Shown in pieces: positions 39,221 to 48,043 of a DNA stretch of 64,000 bases. Location of the stretch: positions 124,001 to 188,000 of the forward strand of contig NZ_MWVI01000050.1 of the NCBI RefSeq assembly GCF_002087295.1, written 5' to 3'. The stretch is from Vreelandella lionensis (GTDB lineage: Bacteria; Pseudomonadota; Gammaproteobacteria; Pseudomonadales; Halomonadaceae). Made by a program: the position numbers and the translations under genes. Positions within the stretch are counted from its first letter, which is position 1. Every line of letters starts with the position of its first letter. The notes under the pieces are model-generated. The model made no database searches. It saw only the letters and a list, made by a program, of their open reading frames with translations, and was not told where the DNA came from.

Positions 39221-39937
39221 CTACGCGCCAAAAATCTGCTGCAGATCCGGTACGTTCTCTTCCTCTTCAACCATGGAGAGCGAGGCTTCGATGGCTTTGA
39301 GGTGGCGGCTCATAAAGGCTTTGGCGCGTTCGCCGTTGCCGGTTTCAAGATAGCCAATCAGGTCGTCGTGATCGTGGGATTCGCAGCCTAGGTGGCCGCG
39401 ATGGCCGTAAACGGCGAGGATCAGCGATGAGCGCGAGCAGAGGCGTTCAACGAATTCCGCCAGGGTGGCGTTGCCGGAAAGCTGCGCGAGACGCACGTGA
39501 AAATCCGCCGAAAGACGAATCGCCACACTCTGCTGACCGCTGCGTAGAGCTTGGCGTTCCTCACGTGCCATGTCGCGAAGCTCCGCTGCCGCCGCTGCGT
39601 TCATTCGCCTGGCCACATCGGGCATTAGCCCGCACTCGATCAACTGGCGGGCATCGAACACGTCTTTCGCTTCATCGGCAGTGGGACGCGTTACGCTGGC
39701 CCCACGACGCGGGGTCAAGGTAACGAGCTGCTCCAGCGCCAGCCGCTGGAGGATTTTACGAATCCCCGTGCGGCTAATACCGAATACTTCCGCTAGCGCA
39801 TCTTCGCGCAGCCGAGCACCGGGCTTAAGGCGCTGCTCCACAATGGCATCGCTCACTGACCGGTAAATCGCTTCGTGGCGCTCATCGCCCTCTTTGTCAG
39901 AAGGCCTCCGTTTTAACGCCGCCTGCGCATCACTCAT
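39221..39937 (-). CDS. GntR-family regulator with FCD domain, probable purine-catabolism regulator
   Basis: A 238-residue regulator. The winged helix lies at about 20-90 (LKPGARLREDALAEVFGISR, LTPRRGASVTRPTADEA), followed by an FCD ligand domain (RQLIECGLMPDVARR, LSADFHVRLAQLSGN, HDHDDLIGYLETGNG) with the usual metal-binding Asp/His. It is the last gene of the uraH-puuD run, whose promoter carries a GTATAC palindrome. Similar sites before puuE, the racemase and the urate permease suggest one regulon with autoregulation. ATG 39937 follows CAGGAGAC. The ligand is probably a purine or ureide; this is inferred. Confidence 0.88.
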   Translation of the reverse strand: MSDAQAALKRRPSDKEGDERHEAIYRSVSDAIVEQRLKPGARLREDALAEVFGISRTGIRKILQRLALEQLVTLTPRRGASVTRPTADEAKDVFDARQLIECGLMPDVARRMNAAAAAELRDMAREERQALRSGQQSVAIRLSADFHVRLAQLSGNATLAEFVERLCSRSSLILAVYGHRGHLGCESHDHDDLIGYLETGNGERAKAFMSRHLKAIEASLSMVEEEENVPDLQQIFGA

Positions 39938-39961
39938 AGTGTCTCCTGTCTGCGACTCTGA

Positions 39962-41161
39962 TTACTCCTCCCAGGCCGCAATGATATCGCGCTCTTCGTC
40001 CCTCATGTTGGTGATATTACCAAGCGGCATGTAGCGACTGCCAACAACCTGTTGGATTTGCGCCTTGTGACCAAGAATATCGTCCCAGCTATCAAAGGCA
40101 TAGCCTGCAGGCGGCGCGGAGAAACCGGCATGTTCAGGGTTGCGGGCATGGCACTGGGTGCAGTGTTGTTCAATGAGCCCAGATATCTGCGCTTGCGTGG
40201 GCGCTCCGCCAGCGCCTTCTACGGCGGCACGTGGGCTGGGCGCTGCCACCCAGAACGCGAGCAAAATCAGCCCAACGCCTACTGCAGGGTAGGCAGGCTG
40301 AATTTTGCCAGCATGCATCAGCACAAAGAACTGACGAATCAGCGCTCCGGCAAAGATAAACAGCACCATCACTACCCAGGAGAGCTCATGGGAGTAGATA
40401 AAGGAGTAGTGATTACTCACCATCAGCAACACCACGGGCAGCGTGAAGTAGGTGTTGTGCACCGAACGCTGCTTGCCGCGCTTGCCGTCTAGCGGGTTGG
40501 GGGTCTCCCCCGCTTTCATGGCTTTTACCATGCGGCGCTGGCCGGGAATAATCCAGAAGAAGACGTTGGCCGACATCGCCGTGGCCATCACCGCGCCGGT
40601 GAGCAGAAATGCCGCCCGCCCGGTAAACATCTGGGTGCTTAGGTAGGCAACCACCACCATCATCACCGCTACGGCAATACTCAGCAGGCCATCGCGCTCC
40701 ATGTTGGGGCTGATGCGCTTGCACAGCTCGTTGTAAACCACCCAACCGCCTAGCAGGAACCCAAGCGCCAGCAGGTTGGCCTGCCAACCGGTCAGGTTAG
40801 CCGCCCAAGCCCAGTTGCTGTCCGGGTTCACTAAGTAGAAACCGGGGTTCACCATGTAGAGAATGACGAACAGCGCGAAACCCGATAGCCATGTGGTATA
40901 GGCTTTCCAGAACGACCAGTGCAGGTCGTTGGGCAGCTTGGCCGGGGCCGTGGCATATTTCTGGTTATGATAGAAACCGCCACCATGCACAGCCCACATC
41001 TCCCCAAAAACACCCTTTTCACGATCTTCAGCGGCTTTGGGAGTGCGCAGGCCGTTATCCAGCATCACGAAGTAGATCGACTCGCCGATCCAAGCAATCG
41101 CTGCGATCACGTGTAACCAGCGCAGCAGTAGATTCATAAACTCGATGATATACGCTTGCAT
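39962..41161 (-). CDS. puuD: Membrane urate hydroxylase PuuD with cytochrome c domain
   Basis: Intact 399-residue enzyme that oxidises urate to 5-hydroxyisourate and passes electrons to the respiratory chain. The N-terminal DUF989 membrane part (about eight helices) begins LLLRWLHVIAAIAWIGESIY and includes HGGGFYHNQKY. The C-terminal 75 residues are a cytochrome c domain with one haem motif CTQCH near residue 334 and a Met ligand (SRYMPLGN). It overlaps nothing and lies 11 bases after uraH. Confidence 0.94.
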   Translation of the reverse strand: MQAYIIEFMNLLLRWLHVIAAIAWIGESIYFVMLDNGLRTPKAAEDREKGVFGEMWAVHGGGFYHNQKYATAPAKLPNDLHWSFWKAYTTWLSGFALFVILYMVNPGFYLVNPDSNWAWAANLTGWQANLLALGFLLGGWVVYNELCKRISPNMERDGLLSIAVAVMMVVVAYLSTQMFTGRAAFLLTGAVMATAMSANVFFWIIPGQRRMVKAMKAGETPNPLDGKRGKQRSVHNTYFTLPVVLLMVSNHYSFIYSHELSWVVMVLFIFAGALIRQFFVLMHAGKIQPAYPAVGVGLILLAFWVAAPSPRAAVEGAGGAPTQAQISGLIEQHCTQCHARNPEHAGFSAPPAGYAFDSWDDILGHKAQIQQVVGSRYMPLGNITNMRDEERDIIAAWEE

Positions 41162-41172
41162 GCCTAGTCCTC

Positions 41173-41526
41173 TTAGCTACCACGGTAAGTGGAGTAGCCG
41201 TAGGGCGAAAGCAGCAACGGTACATGATAGTGCTGGCTAGCATCGGCTACGCCGAAGCGCAGCGGAATAACGTCTAAAAAGCGCGGTTCAGCGGCTTCTA
41301 CCCCTTGAGCGCGCAGATAGTCTCCAGCGTGGAACACAAGCTCATACTCGCCTGGCGTTAGCGCATCGCCTTCTAAAATGGGGGCATCGCAGCGGCCATC
41401 GCTATTAGTAACGGTGGTGCCTAAATGCTCGCGGCTGCCGTCCGCTAGCCGAAAAACCTCAATAGTAATGCCTTGGCCGGGCTGCCCTTTGGCGGTATCC
41501 AGCACGTGGGTAGTTAAGCGTCCCAT
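41173..41526 (-). CDS. uraH: 5-Hydroxyisourate hydrolase UraH
   Basis: A 117-residue transthyretin-like enzyme turning 5-hydroxyisourate into OHCU. The N-terminal [15 protein letters not shown] supplies the catalytic His, and the C-terminus ends [18 protein letters not shown], the family signature. ATG 41526 is preferred to GTG 41532, because GAGGAG lies six bases before it. First gene of uraH-puuD-gntR. Confidence 0.94.
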   Translation of the reverse strand: MGRLTTHVLDTAKGQPGQGITIEVFRLADGSREHLGTTVTNSDGRCDAPILEGDALTPGEYELVFHAGDYLRAQGVEAAEPRFLDVIPLRFGVADASQHYHVPLLLSPYGYSTYRGS

Positions 41527-41598
41527 AGCCACTCCTCAATCATTGGATTTGTTGACGTTATTTAACCTATTGGTCAAAGAGTACCGTTGATGCTATTT

Positions 41599-41610
41599 AT
41601 TGTATACAGT
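41599..41610. promoter_or_regulatory. GTATAC-centred operator between uraH and uraD
   Basis: ATTGTATACAGT, in the 115-base divergent region between uraH and uraD, so it can control both. It is a relaxed copy of the puuE-site palindrome. Confidence 0.6.
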
Positions 41611-41641
41611 AATTCCGTTTATGCACCACAGGAGAGTATCA

Positions 41642-42181
41642 GTGCCTCATCCAACCTCATTACAACTATCACCCGCCCCGAGCCAATGCAGCCTTGAAGC
41701 CTTTGTGCAACATTATGGCGATGTTTATGAGCACTCGCCCTGGGTGGCCGAGGCTACTTGGCAACACGGCTTAAGCGAATCTCATGACGCACCAGATGCG
41801 CTGGCAGAGCTGATGGGATTAATGCTTCAGCAGGCCACCTCTGAGCAGCAAATTGACGTGATTCAGGCCCACCCAGATCTCGCGGGCAAAGCCGCCTTGG
41901 CCGGTGAGCTTACCCAAGACTCAACCAATGAGCAGGCAGGCGCTGGGCTGGATCAGTGCTCACCTAAAGAGTTTGCTCGCTTTGAACAACTAAATGCGGC
42001 ATATAAAGAAAAATTTGGCTTCCCTTTTGTGATCGCGGTGAAAGGGCTGGACCGCTACGACATACTCGCGGCGTTTGAAGAACGCCTAGAGAACGGCTTA
42101 GCCCAGGAGCGCGAAACTGCTATTAAGCAAATTATTCGCATTGCTCGCTTCCGTCTGAGAGCACGCGCTGGCGAGGCGTAG
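41642..42181 (+). CDS. uraD: OHCU decarboxylase UraD
   Basis: A 179-residue all-helical enzyme converting OHCU to S-allantoin. Motifs: CSLEAFVQHYGDVYEHSPWV, IDVIQAHPDLAGKAALAGEL (catalytic His) and EKFGFPFVIAVKG. GTG 41642 is chosen because AGGAG sits about eight bases upstream; the ATG at 41621 lies before that site. It is divergent from uraH. Confidence 0.92.
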   Translation: MPHPTSLQLSPAPSQCSLEAFVQHYGDVYEHSPWVAEATWQHGLSESHDAPDALAELMGLMLQQATSEQQIDVIQAHPDLAGKAALAGELTQDSTNEQAGAGLDQCSPKEFARFEQLNAAYKEKFGFPFVIAVKGLDRYDILAAFEERLENGLAQERETAIKQIIRIARFRLRARAGEA

Positions 42182-42267
42182 CGCTTTGACCAGGCGGCGC
42201 TTTGATCGGGCGGCATACTGCAGCATTAAATATGGCTGGTTGACCCTAAGGGTAATTGCATTTATAT

Positions 42268-42279
42268 CTTGTATACGAT
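42268..42279. promoter_or_regulatory. GTATAC-centred operator upstream of the urate permease
   Basis: CTTGTATACGAT, 66 bases before the permease start at 42345. Fourth copy of the purine-locus site. Confidence 0.6.
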
Positions 42280-42344
42280 TCTATTCGTTTATGGATGCAA
42301 CAGCATAATGCCACTCATGTTTAATAACGCAATAAAGGCTCACT

Positions 42345-43715
42345 ATGTCTCCTCCGCCCGATCCAAAAACAAATCCAACGCGCACCATTAACCAAAACCC
42401 TGACGCCATGCCCCACTTACCCAAGGCAATACCGCTTGGGTTGCAGCACATCATGGCCATGTTCGCCGGTAACGTAACGCCACCTATCATTATTGCCGGT
42501 GTGATTGGCGCTTCTCCTGCTGAGCAAATTTTTCTCATCCAAGTAGCGTTGTTTGTAGCAGGCGTTTCTACCCTGGTACAAACCATTGGTATTGGCCCTA
42601 TTGGCGCACGCTTGCCGATTGTGCAAGGCACGAGCTTTGGTTTTCTCCCTGTTGCTTTACCCCTTGCTAAAGCGTTTGGCCTTCCTGCTGTGCTAGGTGC
42701 TTCGTTTGTCGCGGGGCTGCTACAAATTCTACTTGGCGCTTTTTTGAAAAATATTCGCCACTGGTTCTCCACCGTTGTGACCGGTATTGTTCGTACTGCT
42801 GATCGGTATTACGCTGATGCCGGTGGGGCGAACTACGCCGCTGGCGGGGTCGGTGCTGATGACTTTGCTTCTCCATCTAACTTGCTGCTGGCATTGTTTG
42901 TGCTGAGCGTCACCATCGCAGGGCGTCAATGCGGCAAAGGATTTATTAAAGCGTCCTCTATTCTCTTTGGGCTAGTAGCAGGCTATTTGGTGGCTATTGC
43001 GCTGGGTAAGGTAGACTTTACCTCGCTCACTAGCGCTGCTTGGTTTGCCCTGCCCAAACCTCTTGAGTATGGCATGACCTTCTCAGGCACCGCGATTCTA
43101 GGCATGACCCTGATTATGTTCGTTGTGGGCTTAGAAACAATCGGCAATATCTCTGCCATTACCACCGGCGGTGCGGGCCGCCCAGCGAAAGATAGCGAGC
43201 TTTCCGGCGGTGTCATGGCGGATGGCGTGGCAACCTCGTTTGCGGCTATCTTTAATACGCTGCCCAATACTGCTTACGCGCAAAATGTGGGATTAATCAC
43301 CCTGACGGGGGTAGTGAGTCGCCATGTAGTCACCATCGGCGGTTTACTGCTGATTGCGATGGGTCTTTTCCCTAAGCTCGGTGGCTTAGTCGCTGCTATG
43401 CCCCACGCCGTACTAGGCGGTGCGGGTGTGGTGATGTTCGGCATGATTGCATCGGCAGGTTTAAAAATTATCAAGGAGTGCGAACTGGATCAGCGCAATA
43501 TGTTGATTATCGCGGTGTCACTCAGCTTGGGCATTGGCTTACCGGCGGTGGAAGCCATTTCGGAAACGATGCCAGGGCAGTTAGGGCTGTTGTTGAAGTC
43601 GGGCTTGGTACCTGCCGCACTAGCGGCGCTGCTGTTAGACGCTATCTTGCCGGGCAAACCTGACCGCAAAGAGAAGCTAGCGAAGGGCCAAGCAGCCAGT
43701 CAAACACAGCCATAA
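42345..43715 (+). CDS. NCS2 uracil/xanthine/urate permease (compensating frameshift pair)
   Basis: A 456-residue symporter of the NAT/NCS2 family, probably for urate or xanthine given its place beside uraD. Segments: HIMAMFAGNVTPPIIIAGVI, VQGTSFGFLPVALPLAKAFG, MFVVGLETIGNISAITTGG and NTLPNTAYAQNVGLI (substrate region). Between about 42791 and 42826 the frame is locally wrong: the track reads IVRTADRYYADAGGANYAAG, where the +1 frame gives VLLIGITLMPVG. One extra C near 42791 and one missing G near 42826 cancel out, so the frame stays open but about 12 residues are scrambled. Confidence 0.88.
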   Translation: MSPPPDPKTNPTRTINQNPDAMPHLPKAIPLGLQHIMAMFAGNVTPPIIIAGVIGASPAEQIFLIQVALFVAGVSTLVQTIGIGPIGARLPIVQGTSFGFLPVALPLAKAFGLPAVLGASFVAGLLQILLGAFLKNIRHWFSTVVTGIVRTADRYYADAGGANYAAGGVGADDFASPSNLLLALFVLSVTIAGRQCGKGFIKASSILFGLVAGYLVAIALGKVDFTSLTSAAWFALPKPLEYGMTFSGTAILGMTLIMFVVGLETIGNISAITTGGAGRPAKDSELSGGVMADGVATSFAAIFNTLPNTAYAQNVGLITLTGVVSRHVVTIGGLLLIAMGLFPKLGGLVAAMPHAVLGGAGVVMFGMIASAGLKIIKECELDQRNMLIIAVSLSLGIGLPAVEAISETMPGQLGLLLKSGLVPAALAALLLDAILPGKPDRKEKLAKGQAASQTQP

Positions 43716-43744
43716 CCTTTAACGAAGCGTGTTTGCTAGCAACA

Positions 43745-43777
43745 AAAATGCCGCGCTCATCAATGGCGCGGCATTTT
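43745..43777. terminator. Bidirectional terminator between permease and phasin genes
   Basis: Stem AAAATGCCGCGC / GCGCGGCATTTT with a 9-base loop, placed between two convergent genes and U-rich on either strand. Confidence 0.9.
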
Positions 43778-43794
43778 CGTTCAAGCCTAGCGGT

Positions 43795-44151
43795 TTAGTG
43801 TTTGGCTGTGTCTGCTGCTTTCTTGGTAACTTCTTCGGCTTTCTTTTGACTCTCTTGCATAAAGCTTTGGCTGAGAGAGGTCACTTTTTCAGAGTCCCCT
43901 TTCATACGCTCTATCAAATCAGCCGCCACTTTCTGTTGGCTCTCCATCGCCTTTTTGAAGCTATCTGCATCTTTTACATCTAGCCAAGTACGCGCTTGTG
44001 AAATGGTCATATCAGAGTAAGCGCGGGCGGCATCAATTTGGGCGCTGACCAGTTGCTCATAATAATCCAGCGCTGCGAGCGTATACGAACGCATCGGTGA
44101 TGCTAAGATGGATTCAAACTGCTGATTGGTTTTCTCTGTAGTCTTGTTCAT
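43795..44151 (-). CDS. Phasin-family protein (PHB granule-associated)
   Basis: A 118-residue helical protein with phasin features: YTLAALDYYEQLVSAQIDAA, followed by an amphipathic stretch and a Lys/Ala-rich C-terminal helix (KKAEEVTKKAADTAKH). Phasins coat polyhydroxyalkanoate granules, common in Halomonas. It stands alone, with a terminator after it. ATG 44151 follows GGAGAGTGCGTA. Confidence 0.82.
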   Translation of the reverse strand: MNKTTEKTNQQFESILASPMRSYTLAALDYYEQLVSAQIDAARAYSDMTISQARTWLDVKDADSFKKAMESQQKVAADLIERMKGDSEKVTSLSQSFMQESQKKAEEVTKKAADTAKH

Positions 44152-44326
44152 TACGCACTCTCCTTGGGTGAGCTAGCGAATCGGCATACCCAGCAGGTGG
44201 CCGATGGTTGGCAATGACTGTATTACACCCAAGCTAGCAGCGCTTTTTGTGCAGCGCAACATGATTTTTCATCATGCTACATGCTCAGCTTATCTAACGC
44301 TCACCGAACATAACGCAACGGCTTTT

Positions 44327-45016
44327 TTAACGGTTACCGAACAGGTGCTTACGGGCTTCATCATCCATAACAACGCCTGCTTGCGGGTTAATATCCTCGA
44401 CTAATGCGTACGCTTTTCGTACAGCAGGACGTTGCGATACCTCTTCAAACCAGCGTTCAAGATCGGGGAACTCTTCCAAGGTTTGACGCTGCTTCTCCCA
44501 GGGCACAATCCAGGGGTAGATCGCCATATCCGCAATGGAGTAGCGGTCGCCGCCAACATAATGCTGCTGAGAGAGCCGTTGATCCAGCACGCTGTAGAGC
44601 CGGTTGGTCTCGCGTACATAGCGCTCTAGGGCGTACTAAATTTTCTGCGGTGCGTAGTGGCAAAAGTGATGGTTCTGGCCCGCCATAGGGCCAAGCCCAC
44701 CCACCTGCCAGTGCAGCCACTGCAGTACTACATAGCGTTCTCGCCCTTCTGCTGGCAGAAATTGCCCTGTCTTATCGGCGAGATATTCAAGAATCGCACC
44801 TGACTCAAACAGCGCCATCGGCTGGCCGCCGTCTTGGGGGGAGTGGTCAACAATGGCGGGAATGCGGTTATTAGGAGCAATGGTTAGAAACTCAGGGGCA
44901 AACTGCTCGCCGCGGCCAATGTTAACGGGCTTAACACGGTAAGCCAGCTTTGCCTCTTCAAGCATGATGGAGATTTTATGGCCATTCGGGGTTGTCCAGT
45001 AATACAGGTCAATCAT
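44327..45016 (-). CDS. Glutathione S-transferase, YfcG/Nu-class-like (in-frame TAG)
   Basis: About 229 codons of one GST, interrupted by a TAG at 44639-44637, with no frame change. The N-terminal thioredoxin fold has IDLYYWTTPNGHKISIMLEE and NNRIPAIVDH. The text up to HHFCHYAPQKI and from YALERYVRETNRLYSVLD onward is contiguous in Nu-class GSTs, where Glu or Pro normally sits at the stop position, so GAG to TAG is the simplest change. Such enzymes act as glutathione-dependent disulfide reductases. ATG 45016 lies six bases after GGAG. Confidence 0.8.
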
Positions 45017-45095
45017 TGCCATCTCCTTTCACACTAACGGACTACGCCGTTAGTGTTGCCTGTGGGTGTTAGGCGGCCAGTGGCCGCCTTACCTA

Positions 45096-45789
45096 TTATA
45101 GATCACGAATCGTCATGGCTTTGCCAGCGACTGCATCATGCACCTCTAGCATACGCGCAAACCACGCTGCCACAGGGTCACTTTCTTCTACGAGCGGCTC
45201 GGTAGAAACGGTATAGGCCCACATCATGCTGCCAAACAGCAAGTAATCCGCACCGCTGGGCGTTTCACCATCCAAAAATAGGCTCTCTTTCAGTTGAGCG
45301 CTTACCGGTACCAGTGCCTGTTTAAGCTGCTGGCGCCCCTGCTCCGGATTGCTGACGGCTTCTAAGGTAGCGCCAAAACGCGCCTCCCGGGTTTTACGGA
45401 AGTAAGCGCGGTCATCAGGGTGAATTGCCTCTAAGAGATCTAACACCACAATCTTGAACAGCGCAGGCGTAATGCTTCGCTCTACCAGCTGTTTAAAAAA
45501 CATCACGCGCTGAAGGCTTACACCCTCGCCCAGCACCGGGGCTTCGGGGTAGGCGCGGTCCAGATAGCGCATGATCTCGAAGCTATCGGTCACTACCGTG
45601 TCGCCATCGGTCAACACGGGCACTTTGTCGTAGTTGGCAAACGCCAGCGCCTCTTTTTCTTGGAAACGCCAGGCTACTGTTGCGTAGTCCAACCCCTTTA
45701 TGGGCAAGCGCCATACGTACCCGCCAGCAATAAGGCGAAAAGCGTAGGCGCTCATCACGGCCGCAGAGGTCATAAAGTGTTATTGCCAT
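45096..45789 (-). CDS. Glutathione S-transferase family protein (one frameshift)
   Basis: About 231 residues. It starts AITLYDLCGRDERLRFSPYC, with Ser and Cys in the usual active-site turn, then WRVRMALAHKG. An extra G in GGGG near 45693-45696 breaks the frame, after which LDYATVAWRFQEKEALAF and YDKVPVLTDGD complete the thioredoxin fold. A C-terminal helical domain follows. Substrate unknown. ATG 45789 is preceded by AGGAGAAC. Two GST genes in tandem suggest a detoxification pair, but different subfamilies make recent duplication unlikely. Confidence 0.8.
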
Positions 45790-46152
45790 ATTGTTAGTTC
45801 TCCTTTTTTACAGGGGTCAATCCGCTACCTACAGTGAGTCTAAGTGATTAGCGACGCAAGCGACGTTCGTAACCCACCGCGCGAAGGCCTGCTGCACTGT
45901 CTATTAGTCTAATGACTGTTGCTGTATTAACACTCTGATGTAATGTTTAAAACATCTTAAAAACAACATGTTAAATTAAAACGACCGCTTAAATCATGCT
46001 CAAAACGGCCCACATTAACTGGTAAGACCAATTTTCCAATGTAGTCATTCTGCCCGCCTAACCGTATCTTTCACGCTGACCCAACTATCATTGAAATGAC
46101 AAGTTGGCTACTGCGGAGCATACCAAATCAATAACAAGGGGCCGTTCCTCCC
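45790..46152. other. 363-base divergent promoter region (GST / glycolate permease)
   Basis: AT-rich in its middle (45930-46000) with no open frame of note. It holds the candidate FCD-regulator operator at 46017-46033. No other structure was recognised. Confidence 0.6.
46017..46033. promoter_or_regulatory. Candidate GlcC/PdhR/LldR-type operator
   Basis: AACTGGTAAGACCAATT: near-perfect dyad with the TGGTNNNACCA core known for PdhR, LldR and GlcC-type FCD regulators. It lies 120 bases before the glycolate permease start. The regulator gene is not in the window. Confidence 0.55.
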
Positions 46153-47843
46153 ATGAATGAAACTATACTCGCTCTACTGGCATTTCTGCCGCTATTGCTG
46201 GCTGGGATTTTGCTCATAGGCTTTAAAATTCCTGCCAAAATAGCGATGCCGATTGTCTTCCTTACGGCAGCCATTATTGGTCTGACCGCATGGGATATGT
46301 CGTTTAGCCGCGTGGCGGCATCCACTATACAGGGCCTCATCCAAACCGCTGGCCTGCTGTGGATTATCTTCGGCGCTATCTTGCTGCTCAACACGCTAAA
46401 GCACTCGGGCGGTATTACTGCCATTCGTAACGGCTTTTCGGGCATTAGCCCAGACCGTCGCGTACAGGCGCTGATTGTTGCTTGGTTGTTTGGCTGCTTT
46501 ATTGAAGGCGCGTCCGGTTTCGGTACGCCGGCGGCCGTGGCAGCCCCGCTGATGGTGGCATTAGGCTTCCCAGCACTGGCGGCGGTGGTCGTGGGTATGA
46601 TGATCCAATCCACGCCAGTGTCGTTTGGCGCCGTGGGTACGCCTATTGTGGTGGGTGTGGGCAGCGGCTTGAACCGTGCCGACATTACCGCGCAGCTAGA
46701 AGCGAACGGCTCTACCTGGGACGTGTTTTTCCAGCAGGTGACCAGCTCTGTCGCGATCACACACGGTATCGTTGGTATTTTAATGCCACTGATTCTGGTA
46801 CTGGTGATGGTGCGCTTCTTCGGTGCCAACCGCTCTTGGAAAGAAGGGCTGTCTATTACGCCTTTCGCGATCTTTACCGGTATTTCCTTCGTGGTGCCTT
46901 ACATGCTGGTGGGCGTGCTGCTTGGGCCGGAATTCCCCTCCATGATTGGCGCGATGGTGGGCTTAGCGATTGTGGTGCCTGCTGCACGTAAAGGCTTCCT
47001 GCTGCCCAAAGATACCTGGGACTTCCCAGAATCGACCGCTTGGCCGGATGAGTGGATCGGCAACTTGCAAATCAAGCTTGACGATGTGGCCGGTAAAGCA
47101 CCGATGTCGACCTTTAAAGGTTGGGTGCCTTACGTACTGCTCGCTCTGTTCCTGGTGGCCTCACGCACCATCGAGCCGCTCAAAGCTGCGTTAACCTCCA
47201 TCAACCTGAACTGGGCTGATATCTTCGGCGAAGCAGGCGTTAGCGGTGGCATCCAGCCGCTCTACCTGCCCGGCGGTATCATCTTAGCGGTCGTGCTGGT
47301 GACTTACTTCCTGCACCGCATGAACCCACGCCAGCTGAGTGCTGCGGTATCAGAATCGACCAAAACCATTTTTGGTGCGGGCTTCGTCCTGATCTTCACC
47401 GTGCCAATGGTACGGATCTTGATTAACTCTGGCGTTAACGGTGCCGATTAGTCTCAATGCCCGTCATGATGGCGCAAGCGGTGGCTAACGGTGTGGGCGG
47501 TATCTACCCGTTCTTTGCCCCGGCGGTGGGGGCCATGGGCGCCTTTTTTGCAGGCTCCAATACGGTGTCTAACCTGATGCTGGCGGAGTTCCAGTTTAGC
47601 GTGGCCGAAACGCTTGGGCTCTCCACGGCGATGATGGTCGCACTGCAAGCCGTGGGTGCTGCCGCAGGTAACATGATCGCAACTCACAACGTCGTGGCGG
47701 CGTCTGCTACCGTCGGCCTACTCGGCCGCGAGGGCACCACCATTCGTAAAACGATCATCCCGACCATCTACTACCTGGTCTTCACCGGCATTATCGCGCT
47801 GATCGCGTTTTATGTCTTAGGTGTGACTGACCCGCTGATGTAA
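46153..47843 (+). CDS. glcA: Lactate/glycolate permease (LldP/GlcA family; one frameshift)
   Basis: Proton symporter of the lactate permease family, about 564 residues. Motifs: [55 protein letters not shown] and [14 protein letters not shown]. One T is missing at about 47450, so GVNGAD-stop should read [18 protein letters not shown]. First gene of the glycolate cluster, hence GlcA rather than LldP, although many such permeases carry both lactate and glycolate. No paralogous lctD/lldD is nearby. Confidence 0.87.
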
Positions 47844-47872
47844 GGAGTAGCTTTACCCCACGATAGGAACGC

Positions 47873-47896
47873 CTGGGTAGCCTTAGGGCTACCCAG
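47873..47896 (+). terminator. Hairpin between permease and glcD
   Basis: Perfect 10-bp stem CTGGGTAGCC / GGCTACCCAG with a TTAG loop. No clean U-run follows, so it may act as a partial terminator or processing site that lowers glcD output relative to the permease. Confidence 0.55.
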
Positions 47897-48043
47897 CACT
47901 ATATTTAAAAAGACGAATCTCTCCCTCACCGACCACTCTCGACACTTTATGAAAAATACTTCCAAAAGCACCCACATATTATGGAAATATTTTCCATCAA
48001 GTGATTAGATAGCTGTCTATCCTCCTCACCCAGAGGAGTTACC

